Shown here piece by piece: positions 1-9,840 of a DNA stretch of 64,000 bases (within the stretch, counting starts at the first letter, position 1; each line of letters begins with the position of its first letter). The stretch is from Pseudogymnoascus destructans. Taxonomy: Eukaryota > Ascomycota > Leotiomycetes > Thelebolales > Thelebolaceae. Where the stretch lies: positions 868,001 to 932,000 of the forward strand of contig NW_020167521.1 of assembly GCF_001641265.1 (NCBI RefSeq), given 5' to 3'. The translations under genes and the position numbers were made by a program. Below the pieces are notes generated by a model, which saw nothing but the letters and a program-made list of their open reading frames with translations, had not been told where the DNA came from and did not search any database.

Positions 1-31
1 AACAATTTCAATTTTTTAAAGGTGGTAGTGG

Positions 32-101
32 TTTGATGGGGTGGTTCCGACCCCACTACCCCCGTTACGCCATTACCCCCGTTACGCCATGACCTACGTT
101 A
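32..101. repeat. TIR-like repeat fragment, copy 1
   Basis: A stretch beginning TTTGATGGGGTGGTTCCGAC, followed by repeats of CCCCCGTTACGCCA, ends in GACCTACGTTA. A near-identical stretch lies at 1179-1265 with one extra CCCCCGTTACGCC unit. The ending TACGTTA matches the terminal sequence of the other TIR elements nearby, so this is probably one end of a non-autonomous DNA transposon. No coding content. Confidence 0.6.
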
Positions 102-173
102 TGGCAAATCTAAAATTGTTAATAACTACCTAATAAGGCTAGCTTACATGCTAGCATTTTTAATTATAACATA

Positions 174-344
174 TAAGTATATAAATTATCTAAGTTTAAT
201 AACATTAAGCTCTAGCAAGTCAATTAAAGTAATTATTACAAGTTTGAATTATATATCACGTGATGTGAATTTGTTTGTGAATTTACCTGTAAAATTGAAA
301 TAGCCGGTCTGGCCATGTAGCCGGTCTGACCACGACCTATGTTA
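174..344. repeat. Non-autonomous TIR element fragment, paralogous to 12199-12363
   Basis: This AT-rich segment ends in TAGCCGG units and CACGACCTATGTTA. It is almost identical to 12199-12363, including the internal ATATATCACGTGATGTGAAT. It ends exactly where homology to the pogo transposase copy (343 onward) begins, sharing a TA, as expected for insertion of a TA-targeting element into that copy. Confidence 0.6.
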
Positions 345-936
345 ATAGTGCAGCCAAAGACTCCAACAGAGAGCATGACATTTTTGAGAAAGTATTTCTG
401 AACAGCAGTCAGTCCACCTGATTTTCCAACACTTCACAAAGCAAATACAGTAACTTACTCTCTTCTACAATAAGTCGTGGCATTCTCAACACTCCTATAA
501 AGCGATATATTCATAAGTTAGCAGATGAGACAGAGCGGCTCAATACATGCCACATACTACAACAAAGGGAGACAGATAACTTGCGCTCAATTATTCAGAA
601 GCGCAGAGTACAAAATAAGGGCAAGAGAGCAGTTTTGAAGGGTCAATTCCACATCACAACTGAGGAGTTGCAGTCGCAAGTAGCAGAAGCAGAAGCAGCA
701 ACAACAGCTACATCACAAAAGTCGAAATTATCAACAACTCCACAAGTTACAACATCTATAATTGATCTAATTGATGATGGGAGTGAGGAGGAGCTATTTG
801 ACAGTGATATAGATGAATTAGCATGGTAATGGTAGAACTATTTTCAATTATTTTGAAGCTGCTCATATTTTGAAGGGGTGGCTTACCCCACCATCCCGGT
901 ATGGCCATGGCCCCGGTATGGCCACGACCTACGTTA
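343..936 (+). pseudogene. Truncated pogo transposase copy, C-terminal part and element end
   Basis: Homologous to the C-terminal third of the transposase at 1574-2908, but on the opposite strand. The last part, 581-829, is open and encodes the same 82-residue tail (Q-rich, then an acidic end DSDIDELAW). Compared with the longer copy it carries short duplications near 370, 410 and 450 that break the frame. It ends with the TIR and TACGTTA at 936. The DDE catalytic core is absent, so it cannot act alone. Confidence 0.75.
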
Positions 937-1157
937 TCAATATCAATTAAATCAATTACAGATGTTGTAACTTGCGGTGTTTTTGATATTTTCGACTTTT
1001 GTGATGCAGCTGTTGCTGCTTCTGCCTCTGCAACTTGCGACTGCAACTCTTTAGTTGAGATGTGGAATTGACCCTTCAAAACTGCTCTCTTGCCCTTATT
1101 TTGTACTCTGCGCTTCTGAATAATTGAGCACAAGTTATCTGTCTCTCTTTGTTGTAA
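937..1157 (-). pseudogene. Truncated pogo transposase copy, C-terminal tail only
   Basis: On the minus strand, about 70 residues match the Q- and A-rich C-terminal tail of the transposase at 1574-2908 with several substitutions. It abuts the neighbouring copy ending at 936 in inverted orientation. No TIR or catalytic domain remains. It is a remnant, not a gene. Confidence 0.65.
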
Positions 1158-1178
1158 GTTAGTTAATAGGGTTGTAGA

Positions 1179-1265
1179 TTTGATGGGGTGGTTCCGACCC
1201 CACTACCCCCGTTACGCCACTACCCCCGTTACGCCATTACCCCCGTTACGCCATGACCTACGTTA
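1179..1265. repeat. TIR-like repeat fragment, copy 2
   Basis: Copy of the repeat at 32-101, with three instead of two CCCCCGTTACGCCA-type units before GACCTACGTTA. Another GTAGGTCGTGGTGTAACCGG end follows at about 1361-1400 in opposite orientation, giving an incomplete TIR pair around a roughly 100-bp filler. Confidence 0.55.
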
Positions 1266-1483
1266 TGCGTGGATCACAGCAAACAAACACCAAGAAGCTG
1301 AGGGGGTGTGTGACAGGGAAGTCACGTGTAAACAAACAAATAGGTGTGGCACAACAACTAATGTAGGTCGTGGTGTAACCGGGACCATGGTGTAACCGGG
1401 AATGCGGGGTAAGTTAGGCCAGTGCAGCTGCCCCATCAAAAACATCATCCACCTCACTTGACCTCATGAACCAACCTGCCCAT

Positions 1484-3626
1484 TAACGTAGGTCGTGTCC
1501 ATACCGGGATGGTGGGGTAAGCCACCCCTTCAAAATATGAGCAGCTTCAAAATAATTGAAAATAGTTCTACCATTACCATGCTAATTCATCTATATCACT
1601 GTCAAATAGCTCCTCCTCACTCCCATCATCAATTAGATCAATTATAGATGTTGTAACTTGTGGAGTTGTTGATAATTTCGACTTTTGTGATGTAGCTGTT
1701 GTTGCTGCTTCTGCTTCTGCTACTTGCGACTGCAACTCCTCAGTTGTGATGTGGAATTGACCCTTCAAAACTGCTCTCTTGCCCTTATTTTGTACTCTGC
1801 GCTTCTGAATAATTGAGCGCAAGTTATCTGTCTCCCTTTGTTGTAGTATGTGGCATGTATTGAGCCGCTCTGTCTCATCTGCTAACTTATGAATATATCG
1901 CTTTATAGGAGTGTTGAGAATGCCACGACTTATTGTAGAAGAGAGTACTGTATTTGCTTTGTGAAGTGTTGGAAAATCAGGTGGACTGCTGTTCAGAAAT
2001 ACTTTCTCAAAAATGTCATGCTCTGTTGGAGTCTTTGGCCGCACTATTACTGCATCTGTTGTAGGAAGCGTAGCTGCGCGGATAACTGTCTGCGGTTGAA
2101 ATGGCTGTAGCCCACTCCCTCTCCAAGCAGAAGCTATATTTGAATTTGAAAATGCAGCTGCTCTTGTTTGTATGTATGCATCCATCCATTCTGCTTTCTG
2201 TATGCGTAGGAGCTGCGCCTCATTAAGGTGTGAGAGGGCTGTTGTGAGGTGTCTTTTCAAAGGTCCAAAAATTGCAACATCAAGTGGTTGGAGTATATGT
2301 GAGGTATGTGGAGGTAGTATAAGGAGCGATATGCGATTCTGTATGCAGTGTGATATGAAGCTCCCACTTATATGGCTGTCATGGCTATCACAAATAAGGA
2401 GCCTTTGTTGTAGTTGTCCATTTGGAAGTGTTGCTTTTGCTCTTGTAGAAGGCTCAAAAACGCGTTTTAGCCACTCATATCCATGAAGATTGCTTGTCCA
2501 TCCTTTTGTATTTGCAGAGAAGTGCCATTTGCTTATAACATCCTTTGGAATCCAGCTCTGTAGTACATTCTGTCCCTTGAAGATAATGAGGGGGTCGGTG
2601 GTTGTTCCATCCATGCAGATGCACTCAACAGCAGAGACCCATTCCTGCCTTCCTGGATGTGCCTGAAAACGTGTCCTAAGTGTAGAATCGACTATAATTC
2701 GTGTAGATTGCATTGTTCCAATTGAAAATCCAGTCTCATCCATGTTGTAGGTGTTGTAGTTTTCGATTTTTTGCTCTGTTGTGAGGCTCTTGTATGCGTC
2801 AAACCACCCCTTCAACACCTGCTTTGTGACCCCATTCATCCTTTGTGCCTCAACCCTTCTTCCTAGCTTAACACGTAAGTTAGGATGCCTCTGAATGAAC
2901 CGTGGCACCCAATCTTGCCCAAGTGGTAACTTAGGTAGTTGGAGTTGTGGTTGTTGAGTTTGTGTCTGTTGAGTTGGTCGGGTCTGCTGAGTTGGTCAGG
3001 ACTGCTGAGTCGGTCGGGACTGCTGAGTTGGTCGGGACTGCTGCTGAGCCGGTTGGTTTGATGGGGTCTGCCAAGCCACTAGTTAGAAATAGCCGAGTCT
3101 GCCAGTCTATGGCAGGTTTGATGGGTTGGTAGTTGACTTGACTGAGCTGGTTAACTCTGTAGGTTGGCTCACCTGGGTTTGGAAGACCCGACACTTGTTT
3201 GACCGGACTTCCTCTGCAACCTCACGTAATATGCGATGGCTAGGAGCGTAACCACTTGCAGTAAGATTTTTGATCCATTTTAAAAGGGTCTTTTCTTGGG
3301 TTTGGGAGAGTAATTGATGTTTTAAATGTGCTTCTTTATGTGAGGTATGTCGCCCTTTAATGCGGCTAACAACTGTATCAGGCCTTAGATGTAAGGCCTT
3401 TGCAGCAGCATTTGCAGTTTTATATAAACCAGATTTTACTCCAGCTACTGCTTCAAGTATTAGAATATCGTGTTCTTGAGCTTTTAAACTCCGTTTGCGT
3501 ACCATAATAATGGGGTAATTGATAGGTTTGGTGTGTTGGTTGATGGGTTTGATGGGGTAGTTAAGTGCTCGCTTACCTCACCATCCCAGTATGGCCATGG
3601 CCCCGGTATGGCCACGACCTACGTTA
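1484..3626 (-). mobile_element. Fot1/pogo-like DNA transposon (Tc1/mariner superfamily), decayed
   Basis: The left end reads TAACGTAGGTCGTG then CCATACCGGGATGGTGGGG. The right end is the inverted counterpart, finishing CACGACCTACGTTA at 3626. The inner bases GGGATGGTG(G/A)GGTAAG also match in inverted orientation, so these are imperfect TIRs with TA at each end. The element is about 2.1 kb and carries one transposase on the minus strand. The right TIR has an extra GGCCATGGCCATA-like piece that the left lacks. Confidence 0.8.
1574..3505 (-). pseudogene. Pogo/Fot1-type DDE transposase, disrupted between DNA-binding and catalytic parts
   Basis: The N-terminal piece (3505 to about 3107) has a psq-type helix-turn-helix followed by a CENP-B/Tc5-type HTH. 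The C-terminal piece (2908-1574, 444 residues) is the DDE_1 catalytic domain. Its three acidic motifs are visible: NMDETGFSIG, LLICDSHDSHIS and LQPLDVAIFGPLK. The tail is coiled-coil-like and acidic. Between the pieces (about 2908-3107) the catalytic frame runs back through a QQSRPT repeat linker until a TGA, where the repeat unit elsewhere has CGA. That is a C-to-T change. Further stops lie upstream. The protein is therefore probably inactive, though all three catalytic aspartates survive. Confidence 0.8.
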
Positions 3627-3802
3627 ATTGATCTAATTGATGATGGGAGTGAGGAGAAGCTATTTGACAGTGATATAGATGAATTAGCATGGTAATGGTA
3701 GAACTATTTTCAATTATTTTGAAGCTGCTCATATTTTGAAGGGGTGGCTTACCCCACCATCCCAGTATGGCCATGGCCCCGGTATGGCCACGACCTACGT
3801 TA
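3627..3802 (+). pseudogene. Terminal fragment of a third pogo copy
   Basis: Directly abutting the right TIR of the 1484-3626 element, this stretch repeats the last ~25 codons of the transposase (acidic DSDIDELAW tail, stop near 3693) followed by the full TIR ending CACGACCTACGTTA at 3802. It is in the opposite orientation to the neighbouring element and has no catalytic part. Confidence 0.7.
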
Positions 3803-3807
3803 GGGCA

Positions 3808-4038
3808 CCAGTTGGGTATTATGAATTAAACTCAATCTAGAGAAGAAAGGAAAGAGAAGAGGAGCACTCGAGCAGTGGCTTGATCTATATACAGCTATGT
3901 TGTTGTGGAGTGAATTCTCTTTAGCGAGACCAGTTCTGAGAATTCACTCCACAACTGAAAACTTCGCTCCAACCCCGGAAAGCTCCCCACACCCCTGAAC
4001 CCCCACTCGAGCTGCAAGGCGCACTTGATATCGTAACA
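3808..4038. repeat. LTR-like dispersed repeat with an internal perfect hairpin, copy 1
   Basis: About 230 bp, nearly identical to 62878-63108. On the minus strand both copies begin TGTTA, as many Copia-type LTRs do, and end near AATACCCAACTGG, so solo LTR is the best guess. Inside, GTTGTGGAGTGAATTCTC and GAGAATTCACTCCACAAC form an 18-bp perfect inverted repeat. No matching target-site duplication was found, and no internal retrotransposon domain is present. A MITE is the alternative. Confidence 0.5.
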
Positions 4039-4185
4039 ACACCATGGTCCTGGTTACACCACGACCTACGTTACTGTTAAGCTTGTATTTCTACACTTGA
4101 TTTTATGTCACGTGATCCAGAATCACATGACTATAGTATTAGTAGTTAGGCGATCCTACATAGAATCATGTGATTAAACTAGGGG

Positions 4186-4206
4186 CCGTGGATAGGATAT
4201 TCACGG
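4186..4206 (-). other. Helitron 3'-terminal hairpin
   Basis: CCGTGGAT and ATTCACGG pair as 8 bp (one G-T wobble) around the loop AGGAT. On the minus strand the hairpin is followed by CCC and then the CTAG terminus at 4179. Short terminal hairpins just before CTRR are the termination signal of Helitrons. Confidence 0.65.
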
Positions 4207-4220
4207 GGGTAAAGCTTTAG

Positions 4221-7205
4221 CTATAACAATTGTGCATTTCTAAAAGTGTAATCTAAATCTCGCTCTTGAGATATAATTGAATTTGTACTTGTAAAGTGCT
4301 CAAAATGGAAGGGAACCTCAAACAACACCCCATCTAAGGTCTTCACCCGTGATACAGCCACATAAGAAAGGCCTAGACAATGCTCTCTTTGATTTAAATT
4401 TAAAACAGCCTTGGAAAGAGTCAAACCTTGACTTTTATGAACTGTAATTGCATATGCCAAGCGCAAAGGAAACTGGGTACGCGAACACGTAACACCCTTA
4501 AACTCAAACTGGCGAGTAGTAGGAAAAACAGGTATAACTCCTAGGCCACAATGTGGAAATTGTGGCCCAGAGTACTCATCAAACTTAATGAGTAATATTG
4601 AGGGTAGAGTAGAAGGATCTAGCCCTTGATCCCATGTAATATCAAAAATCGAACCCATTGAACCATTCACAAGCCCCATTTCAGTCCATAGATTAGTTGT
4701 AAGCATCACCCTAGCTCCAATACATACCTGGATATCTGCGCATAGGTTATCTGCCTCATCGTCAGTAGCCTTTGCAGCATTCCGGCCCTTGTGGCAGGCC
4801 AGAATCTTCTTCACAGGCCTGTTTGCGGCAGCCAACTTGGTCGAGTTTGTCTCCCTCACCTCCTCAGTTGTATAGTAGAGGTGTAGAGCAGGGCCAAAGG
4901 CTGCAACCTCATCAGGGGCGAGCTGGTTTGCAACACGTGTGCATAAGAGTTCCCAGCTCTCCCTTGACAACTGGGATACCCGAAGCCCACCTAAAGCAAG
5001 GCGGAACATGACCGAGATGTCGTCGTCCCCCTGCTGGCGCATGACCTGAATTAATCGAATTGTCTGGCGAAATGCGCGATACAACTGGTGGCCCTTGATC
5101 GCATCGACATGCGAGTGTTTCAAGGAGTAGAGAGGTTTCCCTCCTACAGGCGGAAGCTGGAAGAAATCTCCACATAGCAAGACGTTCACACCCCCAAATG
5201 GCTGGTGTGAACTGGTAGGAAGAATCGCTCTTAATCGGTCGTCGATGAGGGAGAGAGTTCTCACATCGATCATTGACTTCTCATCAATGATGAGAAATCT
5301 ACAATCCCGAAAGAGAGATTGTAAGGATTGTAGCGTTGCGATAGATAGATCCAACTTCTTTGCCTTCACTGGGAGGCGTAAAAGACTATGCAATGTCTTC
5401 CCCAGAATGTTGAAGGCAGCGATACCTGTGGGAGCAGCGCGGAAGACAGGAGTCTGCTTCCCAGCCTCGGCCGCCAGCTCTTGAATGCGGGCGCATATCT
5501 TCAAGAGTGTGAAGGTCTTGCCGGACCCTGCAACCCCATCGACATTTAAGAGAAGCTGGGAGGGATTGTGCAAAGCTAACTCCTGCGCGTATTGCGAAAC
5601 AACCGCATCGTACAGCTTCCTCTGCTCCCGATTCAAGGGAAGCGGTGACGAGTCCATCGTGACTAGCTGCGCAGTAGGGTTTTCGGCCTTCAGCTGGGCC
5701 CAAATATCAGGAGATATATCATATCGGCCGACGTGTGGGGACCAATCGTAGGCACGGTCCATGTCGCGGGTGCCTAGGCTGTTGAGGAAGTCCATACATG
5801 TGAAATCCTCATGAGGCCTCCGGCGAGCAAAGGCCTCGAAGTCGGCTAGTGGGTGCTCATCAGGCTGCTCTTGGGGATCGTCATCGCTATCGTCATCCGA
5901 ATCGTCAGATTGGGCTGCTGGGTCCGTATAGAAGTCCTGCGGATGGGCATGCAACTGGAGACAGGCGCGAAATGCGTCGACGTACGACTGGTAGACGTGG
6001 CCATCGACGGACAACAGGTCTGTCCAGTCGACGAACGGGTGATGGAGCATGAGCTTGACCCGGCAGTAGTCAGAATAGGTCTGCAAACTCGGGTCATCCA
6101 AGTACCGTGGGAAATAGTTTATAACCCGTGGACTGGCCCGAGGGCGAACCCGCCACGTCATCCAATCCCAGAATCTCAAACAGTCAAAGAGCGACAGGGG
6201 CAGAAGCGCCGGGTTTCCATTTCTCGTATCTGCAAGTCGATCGCGATATCTCCGTAGAGCAGAACGCTGAGCCGTCATCTCACCAGACTCGAGGACAATG
6301 AGGTCCCGCTGGACGTCTTCCGGGCGACAATCGAGGCTCACTAGCATCCGCGAGGACTTCTGGACTGGGAGCTGGAGCAGGATATGGGACACCTCCTGCG
6401 CAGACCAATCGCGCTCCCCGATCAGCTTGTTCAGCATCCTCGATACGAACGACAAGAGAGGTGCTCGGTCGTTGATGTAAGGAAGGACCTGCGCCTGCAA
6501 TTCCGCGTAAGAGGCTGACGCCTTCTCAGGCTTGGAGACGTACTTTCCAATGTACGAAAGCACAGCACGCAAGGTGGTCGGGGGTTGGATGTCAGTGTTG
6601 GCCATCCATCCCATGGCGATGATGGGCGCGCACTGGTTGAGGGACGCCTGGTTCCGGGCTGGGGAGAACAGCCACCCCTTGTGGTTGATATCCCTCGTCA
6701 CTGCGGGGTGCAGAAAGAGGGGGCGTGGGAAGAAGAAGCGGCAAGTCGGGGCCTGATCTCTCGTCGCCCGCAAGCAGTATGGCGCTCGACAGGCCGAGTG
6801 CATCTGGAGGCGGTTGAGAAGAGCGGCGAACTGATCGGCGGTGTTGGCGAGGTCGGCCGGGGCGAGTGAGGCAGGATTGCGGGCATTAGGCAAGCGCAAC
6901 GGGTCCGGATTCCAGGCCGTGATCCTGACGCCCCAATACCGGGCGAATGCCGCCTGCGACTCGTCTGCATCCTGGTCGAGGGGAGGGGCGGTCGGGATCC
7001 AGAAGAGGCAGTGGAGGTGGCCAGAACCACGGGCCTGCCACTCAAAGTGGTACCAGTAGTCGGTGAACCCGAGGAAGGGGCGCAAGACGTGATCTGTAAA
7101 GGCCTGGAATCGAATCACCAAGTAGGACGCGATGAGATGGGGGTGGGTCTGGACGCCGTCCCAGACGAAGTGACGGCGGGGGTTGGCACTGCTGCTGTTC
7201 TTCAC
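4221..7205 (-). CDS. Helitron Rep/Pif1-like helicase, N-terminally incomplete
   Basis: The 994-residue frame has two parts. The Rep part shows an HUH motif (GSGHLHCLFW, about residues 61-69) and the two-tyrosine motif (LSYIGKYVSK, about 216-225), used for nicking and joining in rolling-circle transposition. The SF1 Pif1-type helicase follows, with Walker A (GVAGSGKT, about 555-563), Walker B (FLIIDEKSMID, about 640), the CGDFFQLPPV motif and the C-terminal HKSQG and AVSRVKT motifs. The frame starts with GTG and is closed upstream by a stop at 7248-7250. Known fungal RepHel proteins are longer and carry an N-terminal Helitron_like_N region, not seen here. Either an upstream exon is spliced on or the N-terminus is lost. 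Confidence 0.85.
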   Translation of the reverse strand: MKNSSSANPRRHFVWDGVQTHPHLIASYLVIRFQAFTDHVLRPFLGFTDYWYHFEWQARGSGHLHCLFWIPTAPPLDQDADESQAAFARYWGVRITAWNPDPLRLPNARNPASLAPADLANTADQFAALLNRLQMHSACRAPYCLRATRDQAPTCRFFFPRPLFLHPAVTRDINHKGWLFSPARNQASLNQCAPIIAMGWMANTDIQPPTTLRAVLSYIGKYVSKPEKASASYAELQAQVLPYINDRAPLLSFVSRMLNKLIGERDWSAQEVSHILLQLPVQKSSRMLVSLDCRPEDVQRDLIVLESGEMTAQRSALRRYRDRLADTRNGNPALLPLSLFDCLRFWDWMTWRVRPRASPRVINYFPRYLDDPSLQTYSDYCRVKLMLHHPFVDWTDLLSVDGHVYQSYVDAFRACLQLHAHPQDFYTDPAAQSDDSDDDSDDDPQEQPDEHPLADFEAFARRRPHEDFTCMDFLNSLGTRDMDRAYDWSPHVGRYDISPDIWAQLKAENPTAQLVTMDSSPLPLNREQRKLYDAVVSQYAQELALHNPSQLLLNVDGVAGSGKTFTLLKICARIQELAAEAGKQTPVFRAAPTGIAAFNILGKTLHSLLRLPVKAKKLDLSIATLQSLQSLFRDCRFLIIDEKSMIDVRTLSLIDDRLRAILPTSSHQPFGGVNVLLCGDFFQLPPVGGKPLYSLKHSHVDAIKGHQLYRAFRQTIRLIQVMRQQGDDDISVMFRLALGGLRVSQLSRESWELLCTRVANQLAPDEVAAFGPALHLYYTTEEVRETNSTKLAAANRPVKKILACHKGRNAAKATDDEADNLCADIQVCIGARVMLTTNLWTEMGLVNGSMGSIFDITWDQGLDPSTLPSILLIKFDEYSGPQFPHCGLGVIPVFPTTRQFEFKGVTCSRTQFPLRLAYAITVHKSQGLTLSKAVLNLNQREHCLGLSYVAVSRVKTLDGVLFEVPFHFEHFTSTNSIISQERDLDYTFRNAQLL

Positions 7206-7488
7206 TCGAAATACCTTGAATTTCTGTATTACTTTGACTTTCCTGGTTCATTAGATTGCATTGCGAGTGAGGTGCGCTGGAAGGCGGCGATCCTTCTGCT
7301 TCTTCTGAAGTTTGTCGTGGTTCATCCTCGATATTGCAGACGCTGCCACGGTCGCACGACCCACCAGCCCTCTCGTGCAAAGGGCTATAATGAGAAAGCC
7401 TCATTTCGTCGACTATGGCCTTCTCAACACCCTAGTGAATTTGATCCTGACCCGTTGTCTCAGCCGGCTCAGAGCAATTTGGAGAAGG

Positions 7489-8178
7489 TCATCGAAGTTG
7501 GACATCGAATGTCGAGATCGGCTCTGCGAAAGACGGGCGCTGTTGTCCATCCTTGGAGAAACAATCAGCACTGAGGTAATCCGAGTCTTGAGGAGTGGAC
7601 GGGCCAAATAGGCTGCTGGTGGTCGAAGCAGTATCTTGAGTGGCCAGCCCACACTCGCTCGCGTCTTGATTATCGATGCTGGCAAGGAGATCGCTCGAGG
7701 CAACCCCAAACTCAGCTTCGTCGTCGCTTTCATCGTCGCTGTCATCTTCGATGATTAGGGGTTCTCCTGCGTGGAATTAGTAACGTGTATAGGCATACAA
7801 AATCGAGATGAGAAACTTACTTTGATTATTGCCTGGCACATAGACCGAGTTCGGGGTTGTGGCATCAATAAGCTGGCGGCTCTCATCGATCAGTTGGCTC
7901 TTCGAGATATGGAGGGGCTTGTGGTTCTGATGTGGCATCTGAGGCATATCTCCGTTTCGGTGGGCCTGGAACAACTCATCAAGAGATGGAAGAGAGTCAT
8001 CTAACGAGTCGCCATCTTGAACATTCCGTGCTGACTCTGCGTCTCCAGGTGGTGATATGCTGGGTTGTAGAGACGGTAGGTGCTTGTTCAACACCGACCT
8101 CGTCAGCTGAGTATGTGAGGCCTTCAATGCAGGATTGGGTTTATAGAATTCAACACAGTTCATATTCACGGTAGCCAT
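7489..8178 (-). CDS. Helitron-borne protein of unknown function, two exons
   Basis: Exons 8178-7821 and 7766-7489 are joined across a 54-bp GTAAGT...CAG intron in phase 1, giving 211 residues from the ATG at 8178. The protein is low in hydrophobic residues. Residues 60-80 contain DSLPSLDELFQ, and an acidic IIEDDSDDESDDEAEF stretch follows the splice. No domain is recognised. It lies just upstream of the Rep/helicase frame, in the same orientation and inside the Helitron. It may be a passenger gene, or the first exons of the helicase transcript if splicing removes its stop at 7489-7491. The exon junction is well supported by frame and splice sites; the function is unknown. Confidence 0.5.
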
Positions 8179-8340
8179 GCTGAACAGAGTAGGACGCTGA
8201 GTGGGATAATGGTCTTTATAACGTCTCTCGAGCGGAAATGAAGGAGCTATATAGAGATTCGGACGGTCGCTCTGCACTGTTGCTGTGTGACCCGCTGGAA
8301 TCTGCGAGCCCCTTTGCTTCCCTGGTCTTCACGTTCCGTG

Positions 8341-8706
8341 TCACCTCGTCATTTCCCGTGCTCTACAGCCAGGCAGTGAACTTTCCGCCCCAGGCTTGAC
8401 CCGATTCCACCAGCTAGACATTTGCGACAAAGAGGGACAAGACACGTCGTATTCCGAGGGTCTCTGGTGACTGCACTGCTGCAACTTGCGTGGTCTCAAG
8501 AGTGCGGTCTCACTCTCAGCTGAGCGTTTAGCGCTGCGGTCGGCCCCTCTGCTGCCAGAAGGAGGAATCATGTCCGGATTGTGCATGTTTTGAAGGCGAT
8601 CGCTTTGCAAGCCCCAATCAACCATGTAAAGGCCGGATAGAGCGGCATCTGAGGTCAGACGACTCTGACTGCCTGACTCCAATGATTGTCCGCTCTCCGT
8701 ATCCAT
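8341..8706 (-). CDS. Possible small Helitron ORF, 121 residues
   Basis: An ATG-initiated frame upstream of the two-exon gene, same strand. Serine- and arginine-rich with no recognised domain and no membrane segment. The only support is an ATG start and the same orientation as its neighbours. It may be a leader exon or chance ORF in GC-rich DNA. Confidence 0.25.
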   Translation of the reverse strand: MDTESGQSLESGSQSRLTSDAALSGLYMVDWGLQSDRLQNMHNPDMIPPSGSRGADRSAKRSAESETALLRPRKLQQCSHQRPSEYDVSCPSLSQMSSWWNRVKPGAESSLPGCRAREMTR

Positions 8707-9517
8707 TTATCCGCAATCCTGGTAATATTCCTGAATGAACGCCACGAAACGAAGGTGAAAGGCAACAAAATGCAACACAGGGATGGTCGCGGCCGCGACG
8801 GCCTTTGAGAGGGATCTCCACTTCGATCTCGAATCGGCCCTTATCTCGAAAACCAGCCTAGACTGAGGCAGAGGTCGCTGCCAGTGCCTGCAACTCGCAA
8901 CGTCGCAAAATGTGCCGCGGGGTGGTCTACGCAAGGGCCGGCCACGTCACTGCGAGGCATTTTTGCGATTGGGTAGGTCGTCGCGCAAGGCACTCTCGAG
9001 GCAGATTGTGCATGCCACAGTCGCAAGACAGTTCAGATGTGCGCGGCGACGAGGAAGGGCGCAAGAGAGGCAGGTCGAGCGGAACGCAGCTCAGCTCGTT
9101 CTCGCATCTTGACCGATCTGACGACCAGACGACTAGAGATGCTCAAAGGGCTCGTTGCCATCGCAAAGAACTCGGTGGCATGGAAGGCACAATCATCGGA
9201 GGGCGTAAACCGAGGTCTCCATTGTGGCTCTGCAAAGCGATCATGTGCCAGTGCGGGTTTTCAGCTGCGGCGAGGCCGAGCAGGGGGATCCGTTGGGCGG
9301 GGCCATGCAGTATGGAGGGGCCGGAGGGGGGCAACCGTCGCACGATGAGCGCAGCAGGTGCGAGAATGTTGGGAGGAAGGAGCGACGGTGGAGAGGGACA
9401 GAGTCGGGGGGAGGGAGTGGCCCTTTTATAGAAGTTGAAAGCGGCGGCAGGCCCGTGCACGCGCGTTCCCCGATCGGGCGGGCGCCAAACCCCGCGCGGC
9501 ATACCTCGCGACTGAGA
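8707..9517 (-). other. GC-rich 5' region of the Helitron, no supported gene
   Basis: Open frames occur on both strands here (for example 8910-9431 plus and 9143-9502 minus), but they overlap each other, lack domains and reflect high GC content. Probably the 5' leader and promoter area of the Helitron transcripts. Confidence 0.4.
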
Positions 9518-9840
9518 TTATAATATATAAAAAGTCTAGCAGTGCTAGTTCCATGGTTATTATTCTATTAATATAATAAAATATCCTGTATAAATATTTG
9601 TATAAGGAAACCTTAAATGATAACGTAACTCGTGGCGTAACGGGACGGATGGCGTAACGGGACGCTTTGCCAGAGCCACCCGCACCCCACCAAAACCAAG
9701 GTCACATGACCAAAATTAAAATGTTAATAACTTTTGTAATAACGTGGTTTACCACCAAACGGAACATCCCACCAAATGAAACACTTTCCGATAGCATCGC
9801 AACCTCAAACCCAATTACTCCACCACACCACAACAAAAAG

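Larger units (their letters stand above)
4179..9517 (-). mobile_element. Helitron (rolling-circle transposon), about 5.3 kb
   Basis: On the minus strand the 5' end is proposed at 9517 (TCTCAGTCGCGAGG, preceded by A). The 3' end is at 4179 (CTAG, followed by T). CTAG fits the Helitron CTRR terminus, insertion between A and T fits the family, and an 8-bp hairpin lies 3 bases inside the end. The interior is GC-rich and changes abruptly to AT-rich flank at 9517. It encodes a Rep/helicase whose stop is about 40 bp from the 3' end. The ends are inferred from motifs, not from an empty-site comparison. Confidence 0.7.

Noticed and set aside
4772..7059. Numerous plus-strand frames opposite the helicase
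   Set aside because: Antisense shadows of the Rep/helicase coding sequence, which has clear motifs on the minus strand.
8910..9502. Overlapping open frames on both strands
   Set aside because: They arise from the high GC content of the Helitron 5' region. No domain, and the two strands are equally open.
9667..9840. Upstream start of the pogo transposase
   Set aside because: That part of the frame lies in the outer element's TIR and the inner TIR, so it cannot be the native start. The ATG at 9841 is just inside the TIR.
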